Positions 1 through 8,737 of a stretch of DNA of 64,000 bases are shown piece by piece (positions within the stretch are counted from its first letter, which is position 1; each line of letters opens with the position of its first letter). Position numbers and translations under genes: made by a program. Under the pieces are notes generated by a model, which did not search any database, was not told the DNA's origin, and saw only the letters and a program-made list of their open reading frames with translations. This DNA comes from Pseudocalidococcus sp964653145 (GTDB taxonomy: Bacteria; Cyanobacteriota; Cyanobacteriia; Thermosynechococcales; Thermosynechococcaceae). The stretch is from NCBI GenBank assembly GCA_964653145.1, contig CAZZCG010000001.1:248001-312000 (forward strand), given 5' to 3'.

Positions 1-1
1 G

Positions 2-223
2 GGTTATATTCCCAAGGGCTATGGCCATGCGCTGCGGAATCCGGGTAATAAACCCCTGGATCTTTTGCTCGTTTTTGATGCTGGGGAATACGAAAGTATT
101 GAACTTACAGGTTGGATTGCCAGCAATCCCGATGCAGTTGTTGGGAATACGTTCCAAGTTCCAGCGAATTTGTTATCACAGTTACCACGGCAGAAAAAAC
201 TCTTTGCCAGGCCTGAGTCGTAA
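2..223 (+). CDS. C-terminal end of a cupin protein, oxalate-decarboxylase-like (partial)
   Basis: An open frame enters from the left edge and ends at TAA 221-223, giving 73 residues. It contains GYIPKGYGHALRN followed by LLLVFDAGEYESIELTGW. This matches the last cupin barrel and C-terminal helices of bicupins such as oxalate decarboxylase, where the His in a GYGHA-type motif is a manganese ligand. Family members act on oxalate or are structural cupins, so the substrate is not fixed by this fragment. The gene converges on the RNase HI gene with a gap of about 70 bases. The call rests on the last quarter of the protein only. Confidence 0.6.
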   Translation, partial: GYIPKGYGHALRNPGNKPLDLLLVFDAGEYESIELTGWIASNPDAVVGNTFQVPANLLSQLPRQKKLFARPES

Positions 224-294
224 TCCGTTCTTGATGTTTCGGGTGATTGCTGAACTGGGCGGTGGACTCAATCCGGGGAAACAATGCAGCAGCA

Positions 295-954
295 TTACTT
301 ACGGCCATAGTCGGCGGGAATTTGCCCCCATTGCTCAGTTTCCCACTTATAAATCGGGTTCTCGTAATGGTGATGCTGCAACCAATCCAAGGCCTGGGCC
401 ACCTGTTCAAACAGGGGTTGATTGTCCCGCCGTCGCGCCAGTTGGGTTTTAACTTGCCGATTCCGAACCCAGGCCATGGCTGTGCGCGAGTCCGAGTAAA
501 TGGGGTTGAGCAAATTTTGGGCCTGGAGATATTGCAGTCCAGTGACAATGGCTAAAAACTCCCCCAAGTTATTCGTCCCCCAGGCCAGAGGACCAACGGC
601 AAACACCTCCTCACCCGTGGCCACCCAAACACCACGGTACTCAACGGGGCCTGGGTTCCCAATACAGGAAGCATCAACGGCTAAACTGTCGGGGTCAAAG
701 GTGGTGACAGGTAAAACAAGCTGGGATTTAGGGGGGGATTTTGGTTGCCCTGGGGGGGTGTGCCAACGTGGTGACTGATGGTGATCAAAATTATTGAGGG
801 CTGCTTCGGCCTCGGCCTGGGTGGGAAAGGACTTAAACTTCGCCCCAGCATAGCCTTTGACCTGCGCTTCACAATCTGCCCAGGTGGAAAATAAACCCGT
901 TGCCCGCCCCTGAAATACCGCGTAGAATTTCGAACTTTTTTGCCGTTTAACCAT
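295..954 (-). CDS. rnhA: Ribonuclease HI with N-terminal viroplasmin domain
   Basis: The 219-residue protein degrades the RNA strand of RNA:DNA hybrids in the cytoplasm. Residues 8-52 (KFYAVFQGR...TWADCEAQV...F) form the viroplasmin/Cauli_VI hybrid-binding domain typical of eukaryotic RNase H1 and many bacterial RNases HI. A linker of about 35 residues rich in Pro, Lys and Ser follows. The catalytic domain spans residues 88-219. The acidic set is visible: Asp94 (VDAS), Glu132 (LGEF), Asp155 (SDSR) and Asp215 (PADYGRK). It is transcribed towards the cupin gene and lies 133 bases downstream of aqpZ on the same strand. Nothing looks damaged. Confidence 0.92.
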   Translation of the reverse strand: MVKRQKSSKFYAVFQGRATGLFSTWADCEAQVKGYAGAKFKSFPTQAEAEAALNNFDHHQSPRWHTPPGQPKSPPKSQLVLPVTTFDPDSLAVDASCIGNPGPVEYRGVWVATGEEVFAVGPLAWGTNNLGEFLAIVTGLQYLQAQNLLNPIYSDSRTAMAWVRNRQVKTQLARRRDNQPLFEQVAQALDWLQHHHYENPIYKWETEQWGQIPADYGRK

Positions 955-1087
955 GGGAGAAGGAGGAGAGTTCGCTGAATATCGTCATTTCAATTAGAGA
1001 TGAAACACAGAAATGCGGGAAACCGACGGGAGGCTGAGTGTTTCAGTTTAGGCAGAAATGACCCTGACAATTTTGGCCAGCTAGGAG

Positions 1088-1852
1088 CTACTCAGACGCC
1101 TCAGCCTCGCCATTTGCTTTTGGAGCTTCAAAGAAGAAGTTGTAGAAATATCCCGCTGCAATCGCCCCCACAATCGGTGCCACCCAGAATAACCAGAGTT
1201 GACCAATGGCACTGGAGCCAACAAATAAAGCCACCCCGGTACTCCGCGCAGGATTAACAGAGGTATTCGTGACGGGAATACTGATCAAGTGAATCAGGGT
1301 TAAGCATAAACCAATGGCAGTGGGAGCTAAACCCTTGGGCGCACGCGCATCGGTGGCACCTAAAATCACGACCAAGAACATGAAGGTCAGGACAACTTCA
1401 GTAATCAGAGCCGCCAGGAAACTATAGCCCCCCGGAGAATGTGGACCAAATCCATTGGTTGCTAAGGGATTGCTGCCCCCCAACTCAAATCCACCGGCGC
1501 GTCCTGTGGCAATCAAATAAATCAAGCCCCCGGCAATAATCGCTCCAATCACCTGGGCGCCAATGTAGGGCAATAACTCCGAACTCCGAAACCGCTTTCC
1601 AGCCCACAGCCCAAAACTGACTGCAGGATTCAAGTGACAACCGGAAATGTGACCAATCGCATAGGCCATGGTTAACACGGTCAGGCCAAAGGCCAAAGAT
1701 ACGCCTAGAAAACCTAAACCAAAGAAGTTGGGATCCTGTTCCAAGTCGGCACTATAGGGAAATCCCGCAGCCAAGACAGCACTGCCGCAGCCCCCCAGTA
1801 CTAACCAAAATGTCCCAATTAACTCAGCAATGCACCGCGTGATTAAGGGCAT
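1088..1852 (-). CDS. aqpZ: Aquaporin Z (MIP-family water channel)
   Basis: This is a six-helix inner-membrane channel for water and possibly small neutral solutes. Both pore half-helices carry the NPA signature: HLNPAVSFGLW in the first half and SVNPARSTGVALF in the second, the latter with the filter Arg after NPA. The family N-terminus (CIAELIGTFWLVLGGCGSAV) is intact. I start at ATG 1852, giving 254 residues, because GAGGAG lies a few bases upstream and the protein then begins where AqpZ proteins begin; an in-frame ATG 63 bases further upstream adds an unlikely tail. The upstream region to ftsH (260 bases) is shared between two divergent genes. AqpZ in cyanobacteria is associated with osmotic and volume adaptation. 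Confidence 0.92.
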   Translation of the reverse strand: MPLITRCIAELIGTFWLVLGGCGSAVLAAGFPYSADLEQDPNFFGLGFLGVSLAFGLTVLTMAYAIGHISGCHLNPAVSFGLWAGKRFRSSELLPYIGAQVIGAIIAGGLIYLIATGRAGGFELGGSNPLATNGFGPHSPGGYSFLAALITEVVLTFMFLVVILGATDARAPKGLAPTAIGLCLTLIHLISIPVTNTSVNPARSTGVALFVGSSAIGQLWLFWVAPIVGAIAAGYFYNFFFEAPKANGEAEASE

Positions 1853-2112
1853 CGTTATCTCCTCATCCGTTTTGATATCTTTTTGATTAAATTGGGCAGT
1901 CAGTCCAAATCTCATAGCTACCCTAGAAATTACTCTATCCCAAGACTTTTCCGAACAAAGTTAAGGAATTCTAAGAATTTTGGGAATTTTGGGCCACTGG
2001 ACCAAGGCTTTAAATTTATGAACGTTTTTTAAGAGGTTTCGGGTTGAGGGGAATCGGAGGGCCAAGGCTAGAGAATCAGGCAACCACCCGGGGAGCGTTA
2101 AACTAGGGGCAG

Positions 2113-4077
2113 GTGTTTTCAGTCGGATTTAGCGTGAAATTAAGCAATTCTCGGTCGTTGTCCCTCAAGCCAATCCTGAGCAAACTTATTTTGATTGTTG
2201 GTGTTTCCCTCGCCAGCCACAGTCCAGTTCTAGCCCAGGCCCGGAGTAGCGAAGTCTCCTACAGTCAATTTCTTCAGGATGTTAAGCAAGGACGCGTTAC
2301 GACCGTTGAACTCTACCCTGAGCAAAATCTGGCCAAATTCCGCTTGGAAGGACAAAAAGACACCGATCCCCCCCAGGAAGTCCAGTTGTTTGACCGCAAC
2401 ACCGAACTCGTGGAACTTTTACGCCGATCTAAAGCCAATTTCACCGTTGTTCCCACCAGTAGCGATAGCGCGGTGATTGGCCTGATTTCCAACGTGATGC
2501 TCGGTATTTTTCTCCTAGTGGTGTTCTTACTCATCCTGCGCCGAACCGCCAATGCGCCCGGGGGGCCTGGGCAAATCTTGAATTTTGGCAAATCTCGGGC
2601 CCGCTTCCAAATGGAGGCCGAAACTGGGGTGGGTTTTAGCGATGTTGCCGGGATTGAAGAAGCCAAGGAGGAACTGCAAGAAGTAGTCACCTTCCTAAAA
2701 AAACCGGAAAAATTCACCGCCGTCGGGGCCCGGATTCCCAAAGGGGTTTTATTAATTGGCCCACCCGGAACTGGCAAAACTCTTCTGGCTAAGGCAATTG
2801 CAGGGGAGGCGGGGGTGCCGTTCTTCTCCATTTCTGGTTCGGAATTTGTTGAGATGTTTGTCGGCGTCGGGGCCTCGCGGGTGCGGGACTTGTTTAAAAA
2901 AGCCAAGGAAAGCGCGCCCTGCTTAGTCTTTATTGATGAAATTGATGCGGTGGGTCGGCAACGCGGGGCCGGGATTGGTGGCGGCAATGATGAACGGGAA
3001 CAAACCCTAAACCAAATGCTGACCGAAATGGATGGCTTTGAGGGCAACACCGGGATTATTGTGATTGCAGCCACGAACCGCCCTGATGTTTTGGATTCTG
3101 CTCTGTTGCGCCCAGGCCGGTTTGATCGCCAAGTTACGGTGGATTTACCCACATTCAAGGGGCGGCTCCAGATTTTAGATGTCCATGCCCAGGGCAAAAA
3201 AGTCGATGAAGAGGTGTCCTTGGAAGTGGTAGCGCGGCGAACTCCTGGATTTTCCGGGGCAGAATTGGCCAACTTACTCAATGAAGCTGCAATCCTCACA
3301 GCCCGGCGCCGCAAACCAGCGATTACGAACACGGAAATTGAAGATGCCATTGACCGGGTCACCATTGGGATGACTTTAACCCCCTTACTCAACAGCAAGA
3401 AAAAATGGTTGATTGCCTATCACGAGGTCGGCCATGCCCTGTTGATGACGCTGCTCAAACACACAGATCCCCTGAATAAGGTGACGATTATTCCTCGGTC
3501 CGGGGGGGTTGGTGGTTTTGCCCAGCAGGTGTTTGATGAAGAACGGATCGATAGCGGGCTCTATACCCGGGCCTGGTTGTTGGATCAAATTACGATCCTC
3601 TTGGGTGGCCGAGCGGCAGAGGTGGAAATTTTTGGTGAATCCGAGGTAACGATTGGGGCCAGTAGTGATTTGCGAGCGGTGGCTAATTTGGCACGGGAAA
3701 TGGTGACCAAGTATGGGATGTCGGATTTAGGGCATTTGGCCTTAGAAACCCCTGGTAGTGAAGTCTTTTTAGGCCGGGATTTAATGCCCCGCTCAGAATA
3801 TTCGGAAGAAGTGGCGGTGCAGATTGATCGCCAAGTCCGGCAGATTGTTACCCACTGCTATGATGTCGCCCGCAAACTCATCCGTGATCATCGCCAGGCC
3901 ATGGATCGGCTCGTGGAACTCTTGCTGGAAAAAGAAACCATTGAAGGGGATGAATTTCGGCAACTGGTGCGTCAACACACAACCCTTGAAGTGAAGGATC
4001 CGGCAATGCCTGGTTTGCTCCCAGCAATGGTAATTGCTACTGATCCCCCTGCGGAAGTTCCTGCCAGAGAGCCGTAG
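2113..4077 (+). CDS. ftsH: ATP-dependent zinc metalloprotease FtsH
   Basis: This 654-residue membrane AAA+ protease degrades damaged or unassembled membrane proteins; in cyanobacteria FtsH paralogues act in photosystem II repair and protein quality control. A signal-anchor segment lies at about residues 20-42 and a second membrane helix at 122-142. The lumenal/periplasmic stretch between them starts VSYSQFLQDV. The AAA domain has Walker A GPPGTGKT (216-223), Walker B LVFIDEIDA (271-279) and a second region of homology ending RPGRFDRQV. The zinc motif HEVGH is at 437-441. The start is GTG 2113, with AGGGG very close upstream; an in-frame GTG at 2134 is an alternative. The 3' end overlaps radC on the opposite strand by 41 bases. 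Which of the usual four FtsH paralogues it is cannot be fixed here. Confidence 0.93.
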   Translation: MFSVGFSVKLSNSRSLSLKPILSKLILIVGVSLASHSPVLAQARSSEVSYSQFLQDVKQGRVTTVELYPEQNLAKFRLEGQKDTDPPQEVQLFDRNTELVELLRRSKANFTVVPTSSDSAVIGLISNVMLGIFLLVVFLLILRRTANAPGGPGQILNFGKSRARFQMEAETGVGFSDVAGIEEAKEELQEVVTFLKKPEKFTAVGARIPKGVLLIGPPGTGKTLLAKAIAGEAGVPFFSISGSEFVEMFVGVGASRVRDLFKKAKESAPCLVFIDEIDAVGRQRGAGIGGGNDEREQTLNQMLTEMDGFEGNTGIIVIAATNRPDVLDSALLRPGRFDRQVTVDLPTFKGRLQILDVHAQGKKVDEEVSLEVVARRTPGFSGAELANLLNEAAILTARRRKPAITNTEIEDAIDRVTIGMTLTPLLNSKKKWLIAYHEVGHALLMTLLKHTDPLNKVTIIPRSGGVGGFAQQVFDEERIDSGLYTRAWLLDQITILLGGRAAEVEIFGESEVTIGASSDLRAVANLAREMVTKYGMSDLGHLALETPGSEVFLGRDLMPRSEYSEEVAVQIDRQVRQIVTHCYDVARKLIRDHRQAMDRLVELLLEKETIEGDEFRQLVRQHTTLEVKDPAMPGLLPAMVIATDPPAEVPAREP

Positions 4078-4771
4078 TTTGCCGTAAGCTGCGAAATTCC
4101 CCTTGGCTAAGAATCAAGTGATCTAAAATCGGAATCCCTAAAAGTTGCCCGCCCGCTAAAAGTTGTCGGGTTAGGCTCAGGTCGGCCGGGCTGGGCTCCA
4201 AATTTCCCGAGGGATGATTGTGGGCAATCACCATCCGATTGGCCCCACGGCGAATCACTTCCCGGAAAATTTCCTTGGGATGGGCAATGGTTTCCGTGGC
4301 ACTGCCAATACTGATAATGTGATGCCCTAAGACCCGATGCCGCACATCCAAGAGCAACACGCCAAACCGCTCCGTTGTCTCCCACATCATTTCACTGGCT
4401 AAGATTGCCGCGGCCTGGCTGGGATCATTGATAATCGTTTGCTCCCCAGGCTGGGCCTGGAATACCCGCTTCCCCAACTCGAGGGCTGCTAAAATTGTCG
4501 TGGCCTTTGCTGGGCCAACCCCAGGAATTTGCATCAGTTCTTCGGGCGTAATGTCTCGCAAACTGACAAGCGGATCCGGTTGTTGTTGACCCAGTTGCTG
4601 AAGAATAAATTGCCCCAGACCCACCGCTGAAAGTTTACCCGGCCCCTGCCCAGTGCCCAACAAAATTGAGATCAGTTCCGCTGCCGTTAATGCCCGAGAG
4701 CCGTGGGCCATCAGTTTTTCACGGGGCCTGTCCGTGGTGGGTAAATCCGCAATCCGTAAATGGTAAGTCAT
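4037..4771 (-). CDS. radC: RadC family protein (JAMM/MPN+ domain)
   Basis: The 244-residue protein has an N-terminal UPF0758 helix-hairpin-helix part (RPREKLMAHGSRALTAAELI; IPGVGPAKATTILAALELG) and a C-terminal JAMM metal-binding domain with HNHPSGNLEPSPAD. RadC was named for a DNA-repair phenotype later attributed to another gene, so its biochemical role is unsettled; the JAMM motif suggests a zinc hydrolase. The last 41 bases are antisense to the end of ftsH, so the two transcripts are complementary at their 3' ends. The next gene upstream on the same strand begins 20 bases away. Confidence 0.9.
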   Translation of the reverse strand: MTYHLRIADLPTTDRPREKLMAHGSRALTAAELISILLGTGQGPGKLSAVGLGQFILQQLGQQQPDPLVSLRDITPEELMQIPGVGPAKATTILAALELGKRVFQAQPGEQTIINDPSQAAAILASEMMWETTERFGVLLLDVRHRVLGHHIISIGSATETIAHPKEIFREVIRRGANRMVIAHNHPSGNLEPSPADLSLTRQLLAGGQLLGIPILDHLILSQGEFRSLRQTTALWQELPQGDQ

Positions 4772-4790
4772 CGGGGCCAGCCCCTAAAAT

Positions 4791-5213
4791 TTACCCCTTC
4801 ATAATATTTTCTTTTGCCACGCGCCAATATCGGGAAAAGCGTTTTAAGTCCACAGAATCAGGAATAGTGACAAACTCTGGCTCAGGGATGATTTCCACTG
4901 GCACTGGTAACTGTTGGCAAATGGCTCGAAAGCGGGGGCTAGGGCTGGGACTGGTAACAATTTGCTGGGCCTGGTGTTTTGTTGCAAATACAGATAGTTC
5001 TTGGACAACATTCCCCCGGCAAATTTCCACAGGCAACTCTAATAAACACTCATAGAGAAACACAATCCGCTTGAAACTAATCTGCCAGGCCTGGAGTAGG
5101 TCTTCATCCCAAACCCAAACCGCCGGAGCCTCAGGAAATTGCTGCCAAACCTGACTTTCTGGATTGAGGTTGTCCCCATGTACCCAAATGATGGATGTGG
5201 ATGGATGGCTCAT
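4791..5213 (-). CDS. Small protein resembling the N-terminal alpha/beta domain of photolyase
   Basis: This 140-residue protein has alternating strand and helix segments: IIWVHGDNLNP at the N-terminus, AVWVWDEDLL, RIVFLYECL, then a nucleotide-fold-like ELSVFATKHQAQQIVTS. That pattern matches the antenna-binding Rossmann domain that normally precedes the FAD domain in photolyases and cryptochromes (residue about 1-130 there). Its ATG overlaps the stop of the upstream FAD-domain gene (ATGA, 5210-5213), so the two are probably translationally coupled. Function is inferred mainly from this pairing: together they could rebuild a full photolyase fold with the domain order swapped at gene level. No chromophore motif can be confirmed by eye. 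Confidence 0.5.
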   Translation of the reverse strand: MSHPSTSIIWVHGDNLNPESQVWQQFPEAPAVWVWDEDLLQAWQISFKRIVFLYECLLELPVEICRGNVVQELSVFATKHQAQQIVTSPSPSPRFRAICQQLPVPVEIIPEPEFVTIPDSVDLKRFSRYWRVAKENIMKG

Positions 5214-6061
5214 GATTTTTTCTTAGATTTGTTGCGATGAAAGCTTCCGGAATTGGCCTGGGGATTTTGTAACTCTGGGGCATTGGGAAATAACTTAGCG
5301 GCAATGGTTTGATAGCTTCCCTGCAATGGACAACGGTTTTTTAAATCACAGGCCTGGCAATAGCGACCGTTACTGTAGCGTTCTAAATTTTCCCGATTAA
5401 AAAAGTAGGGCTTATGACTAAAGGTACTAGCTACCCATTGCCATGAGAGATTATTGCTGGCCGGATCCCCATCAAGCAAATGTTTCAGAAACCAGGCTGC
5501 GCCCGCTTGCCATTTCACCCGAAGCCAATGAACCACATAGGCTGCCAGCCACATCCGCGCATGGTTATGTAGATATCCCGTTTCTCGCAATTGCTGACTA
5601 AATCCATCCATACAGGCCAGGCCAGTGGTACCGTTTTTCAGCGTTTCCGGTAGCTCTGATTGATAGTCAGATTTGTCCCAGCCCGTTTTGTAGGGTTCTA
5701 AATCTTGCCAAATCCGTTCGCCTAGTTGCTGATAAAGACGCTGCCAATAGTCCCGCCAGGCCAGTTCTGTAATCAACTTTTCCCCGTCAGCCCAAGATTG
5801 GATCTGTGCCTCAACAGCCGCTCGAACTTCCGCCAAACTCAAAACCCCATGACGAATATAGGGCGATAAATAGGTAACGGCTCCATCCAAAAAGTTCCGG
5901 GTGCGACCATAGGGGCTGGGTTGCATTTTGGCTAAGGCTAATTCAGCGGCAATTCGTCCTCCCACCGTTGAGCTAACCTCTGCATCTCGCTGGACAATGT
6001 CTGGAAACTCCGCTGCTAGATAAGCAATTAATGCTTCTCGGTCGTCAAATTCTCGTCTCAT
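5210..6061 (-). CDS. Photolyase/cryptochrome FAD-binding domain protein, lacking the N-terminal domain
   Basis: The 283-residue protein consists only of the helical FAD domain. Recognisable blocks are PSPYGRTRNFLDGAVTYLSP, then ELAWRDYWQRLYQQL, then GYLHNHARMWLAAYVVHWL and DGDPASNNLSWQWVASTFS, which line the U-shaped FAD pocket in photolyases. The C-terminus carries YCQACDLKNRC, a cysteine cluster (CxxCx5C) that could bind metal. Ordinary photolyases are about 450-500 residues and start with an alpha/beta domain, which is absent here and seems to be supplied by the overlapping downstream gene. The role is probably light-dependent repair or blue-light sensing, but activity is unproven. ATG 6061 follows a region with no clear ribosome binding site. 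Confidence 0.75.
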   Translation of the reverse strand: MRREFDDREALIAYLAAEFPDIVQRDAEVSSTVGGRIAAELALAKMQPSPYGRTRNFLDGAVTYLSPYIRHGVLSLAEVRAAVEAQIQSWADGEKLITELAWRDYWQRLYQQLGERIWQDLEPYKTGWDKSDYQSELPETLKNGTTGLACMDGFSQQLRETGYLHNHARMWLAAYVVHWLRVKWQAGAAWFLKHLLDGDPASNNLSWQWVASTFSHKPYFFNRENLERYSNGRYCQACDLKNRCPLQGSYQTIAAKLFPNAPELQNPQANSGSFHRNKSKKKS

Positions 6062-6189
6062 GGCAAGTATCTAGCACCATAGTATGTTCTAGCAATTCTC
6101 CCAACTATCTAGCAGATTCTATCAAGCCCGTACTATTTACAGTATGGACTTAATTGTTTCAATCCCTTATCTGGTAATGGTTCTAGGCT

Positions 6190-6264
<75 letters not shown>

Positions 6265-6325
6265 CCAGGCCAACAGTATTTTGATACCCCAGGCCGGTAC
6301 TTACTATACTACGCTGTCGACCAAG

Positions 6326-6856
6326 TTAGCGACTATTGGGATACCAGAACATACCCTTAATGCCCTCTGGATCTGGACGAAACCCCAAATTGCGATAAAA
6401 GTTAACCACCCCAGGGTCGGCAAATAAGGTGATGTTACTGATGTCTTCGCGGCGGAGTTCTTTAATAATCTGCTGCATGAGGGCTTTCCCCAGGCCCCGC
6501 TGTTGAAATTGTGGGTGAACAACAACATCCCAAATTGTTGCGTTAAAGGCATGATCCGAAGTAGCCCGCGAAAATCCAATCAGGCGGCGATAACTACCCC
6601 GTTGTTCCCACATCGAAACGACAATAAAACTATGCTCAATGGCTTTCTTAACTTTACGGAGTGGACGTCTTGACCAACCGACGGCATCGCAGAGTTCTTC
6701 CAGCTCCTGCACATCAATTTCCTTTTCCTTGCTGAAGTAAATCCGAGCGGCTCCTGGTAACTCAGCAGTAGCACTTGCGTCTTCAGAAGCAACAGGAGTT
6801 AGAGTTGAGGTGGCAGAATTGCTTTGACCGCTAAAGAGGGATTTCCAGAAGCTCAT
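6326..6856 (-). CDS. GNAT N-acetyltransferase, Ycf52 / plastid GNAT-like
   Basis: The 176-residue protein has a Ser/Thr/Ala-rich N-terminal tail (1-35) and a GNAT domain from about 38 to 170. The acetyl-CoA motif A is clear: WDVVVHPQFQQRGLGKALM, followed by the motif B region NITLFADPGVVNFYRNLGF. The N-terminal block DVQELEELCDAVGWSRRP is characteristic of cyanobacterial and red-algal Ycf52 proteins, relatives of plant chloroplast GNAT2/serotonin acetyltransferase. Plant members acetylate photosynthetic proteins and arylalkylamines; the substrate here is not shown. It lies downstream of no obvious operon partner, 61 bases from tRNA-Pro. Confidence 0.8.
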   Translation of the reverse strand: MSFWKSLFSGQSNSATSTLTPVASEDASATAELPGAARIYFSKEKEIDVQELEELCDAVGWSRRPLRKVKKAIEHSFIVVSMWEQRGSYRRLIGFSRATSDHAFNATIWDVVVHPQFQQRGLGKALMQQIIKELRREDISNITLFADPGVVNFYRNLGFRPDPEGIKGMFWYPNSR

Positions 6857-6954
6857 GCAAGTATGCTGGAGATGGTTCGTTAATCACAGGCCTGGGGCAG
6901 CGAACCAACCAATCCTGGCTGATCCACAGATTTCAGTATAGCGGCAAACAAAGT

Positions 6955-7686
6955 ATGGTTTCCGAGCATCCCTTATCAGAACAGGAACTCCTCAAGCGGT
7001 TTAATCGCAATTTTCCAGACTTCTATGAGCAATATGCCAGCAGTGAGGTACAGCTCCAAAATCTGAAGTTGGCCTACCAAATCCATAAAACGAAGCACCC
7101 AGTTATTCATCTTGGCCTGGAGAATGGCAAGACCACCCTTTACTTTGCCAACCGCAATCATTCCTACTTACTCAGCGATCTGTTTGGGGTCATGGCCGCT
7201 TACCGCTTGGGCATTCATAGCCTGAGCTTATTCGGGCAAGTGCGGGCACCAATGCTGGTGTTTATTAAACTAATCATTTCCCAGGAAGGCATGGCTCTGT
7301 CTAAAAAAATGAGTGACAGTGTCCATCGGGCCCTAGTGCGTACCCTCAGCGGCGAGTTTGCAGTGGAGGAAATGCTGACGCTGGAACTGGACTGGGGCGA
7401 GGGGCTGAAAAACATCCAAACCAGCTTTTATACCGATCATGTTTTTCACTTGCCAGCCCTGCTAGTTGAGGGCAACAGCCACCCAGCCCTGCTTTACAAA
7501 GTTATGCACGCCATTTGGGGCGAAGAACTCCTCGTCGTCAACACCAATTTCATGCTCTGGCGGGGGCGGGTGCGGCTTCTACTTTATCTCCTTGGGCCCA
7601 ACGGTAACTTGATTCCGGATTATCTCGGCCAGCGGCTGGCAGAAAATATCAAAGACCGCATTATGGAAATTCCTGCCTCGAACTAA
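6955..7686 (+). CDS. Conserved-looking hypothetical protein, 243 residues
   Basis: I do not recognise this protein. It has no signal peptide or clear membrane helix. The segment at about residues 60-100 (TTLYFANRNHSYLLSDLFGV, then RLGIHSLSLFGQ) alternates hydrophobic strands and helices and recalls small regulatory ligand-binding (ACT-like) folds. A similar pattern returns near 190-225 (LLVVNTNFMLWRGRVRLLLYLL). This is only a visual impression. ATG 6955 opens divergently from the GNAT gene across about 98 bases. Composition matches the neighbours, so I take it as a real gene. Confidence 0.65.
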   Translation: MVSEHPLSEQELLKRFNRNFPDFYEQYASSEVQLQNLKLAYQIHKTKHPVIHLGLENGKTTLYFANRNHSYLLSDLFGVMAAYRLGIHSLSLFGQVRAPMLVFIKLIISQEGMALSKKMSDSVHRALVRTLSGEFAVEEMLTLELDWGEGLKNIQTSFYTDHVFHLPALLVEGNSHPALLYKVMHAIWGEELLVVNTNFMLWRGRVRLLLYLLGPNGNLIPDYLGQRLAENIKDRIMEIPASN

Positions 7687-8057
7687 ATTGGCCAGCCCAA
7701 GCTTTTAGATTAAAATCCAGTTAAGCCTGTGGAGCAAAATCCATATTTTCAGATGGCACAGGTGTTTAGCCCTCGTTTTCCGCTTCTATGTTGCCTCTGC
7801 CTGACTGGTAAGTTGACTGTGGTTCAAGCCTGATTGAGATGGCTCAGAATCGGTGGGGTTAGAGTAAAGGTAAACCAATTTCACCGTCAGCCGAGTTATT
7901 CCAGGGGTACTTAGTTCAAGGACATTGCGCTGTTCATCCAGCCTAAATCCAGAACGCCCCACTCTGACTCGCCCCCCGATTCAACTCAACCCATCTCAGT
8001 TTCCGATGATCTCCATGGTTTTCAGTTTTGTGCCCCGTCACCGTTCCAGGCCCCGTT
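7687..8057. other. Intergenic stretch without a recognised gene
   Basis: These 371 bases between the 243-residue hypothetical gene and the next GNAT gene hold no convincing coding frame, RNA gene or terminator that I can see. An open frame on the plus strand begins at TTG 8028 and simply leads into the GNAT gene. Promoter elements for that gene probably lie here, but no clean -10/-35 pair stands out. Confidence 0.4.
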
Positions 8058-8660
8058 ATGACATCAGATTTTCCCACAGAAGAACATTTTGAACTCCCGG
8101 CAACCCCACCCCCTGAAAATCCAACCGCGATTACGGTGATTGTGCGGGATATGTGTGTGGACGACATTGCCCCTGTGTTTCATTTAGGAGAGCGATTATT
8201 TACCAGTGACCTCTATCCCTCCCTCTATCGAATTTGGGATGAGTGGGAAGTGATTGGCTTTTACAATACCGATCCAGATTATTGCCTCGTTGCCGAAGTG
8301 GAGGGTAATCTGGCGGGATTTGTCCTGGGCACGATTATTGAAAAAGCCCCTTGGGTTTATGGCTATATCAACTGGCTGGGGGTAAGTCCAGACTATCAAC
8401 GTCGGGGGGTAGCCGATATCCTGGTGGATAAAATCATTGAGCGGATGATTGAGCAAGGAGCCCGGTTTATGTTGGTTGACACGGATCCGGCCAATACCCC
8501 CGCGGTGAAATTCTTTACTCGTAAAGGCTTCGGAAATCCCCGCAAACACGTCTTTTTCTCGATGAACTTGACCAAACACGACTACTATGGGCGGCTGATT
8601 GAATTTGAGCGCAATCGCTCAGAGCGAGTCACCTACCATCGGCCACGCCGGCGACAATAG
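8058..8660 (+). CDS. GNAT family N-acetyltransferase
   Basis: The 200-residue protein is a GNAT acetyltransferase. After an acidic, Pro-rich N-terminal tail of about 35 residues, the domain starts ITVIVRDMCVDDIAPV. The acetyl-CoA loop is INWLGVSPDYQRRGVADILV, with the Q/RxxGxG-like signature QRRGVA, and the C-terminal core is MLVDTDPANTPAVKFFTRKGF. The C-terminus is basic (YHRPRRRQ). The fold resembles RimI/Ard1-type protein acetyltransferases, but the substrate is unknown. I start at ATG 8058; an in-frame TTG at 8028 would add ten residues. Confidence 0.78.
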   Translation: MTSDFPTEEHFELPATPPPENPTAITVIVRDMCVDDIAPVFHLGERLFTSDLYPSLYRIWDEWEVIGFYNTDPDYCLVAEVEGNLAGFVLGTIIEKAPWVYGYINWLGVSPDYQRRGVADILVDKIIERMIEQGARFMLVDTDPANTPAVKFFTRKGFGNPRKHVFFSMNLTKHDYYGRLIEFERNRSERVTYHRPRRRQ

Positions 8661-8737
8661 TGGGTAGATTGGTGAATTCCTGAGAGATTGCCTTCTGAGT
8701 TGTCCTAATCCCTTAGGGTTAGTTTGGTGCCTTAATT

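Noticed and set aside
2313..3398. Long minus-strand open frame of about 360 codons inside ftsH
   Set aside because: It is antisense to a well-conserved FtsH and rich in Ser, Pro and Arg in a pattern typical of a shadow frame, with no recognisable domain.
6955..7686. ACT-domain or GlnD-type assignment for the 243-residue protein
   Set aside because: The likeness is only a visual impression of strand and helix order, without a signature motif, so the product is left as hypothetical.
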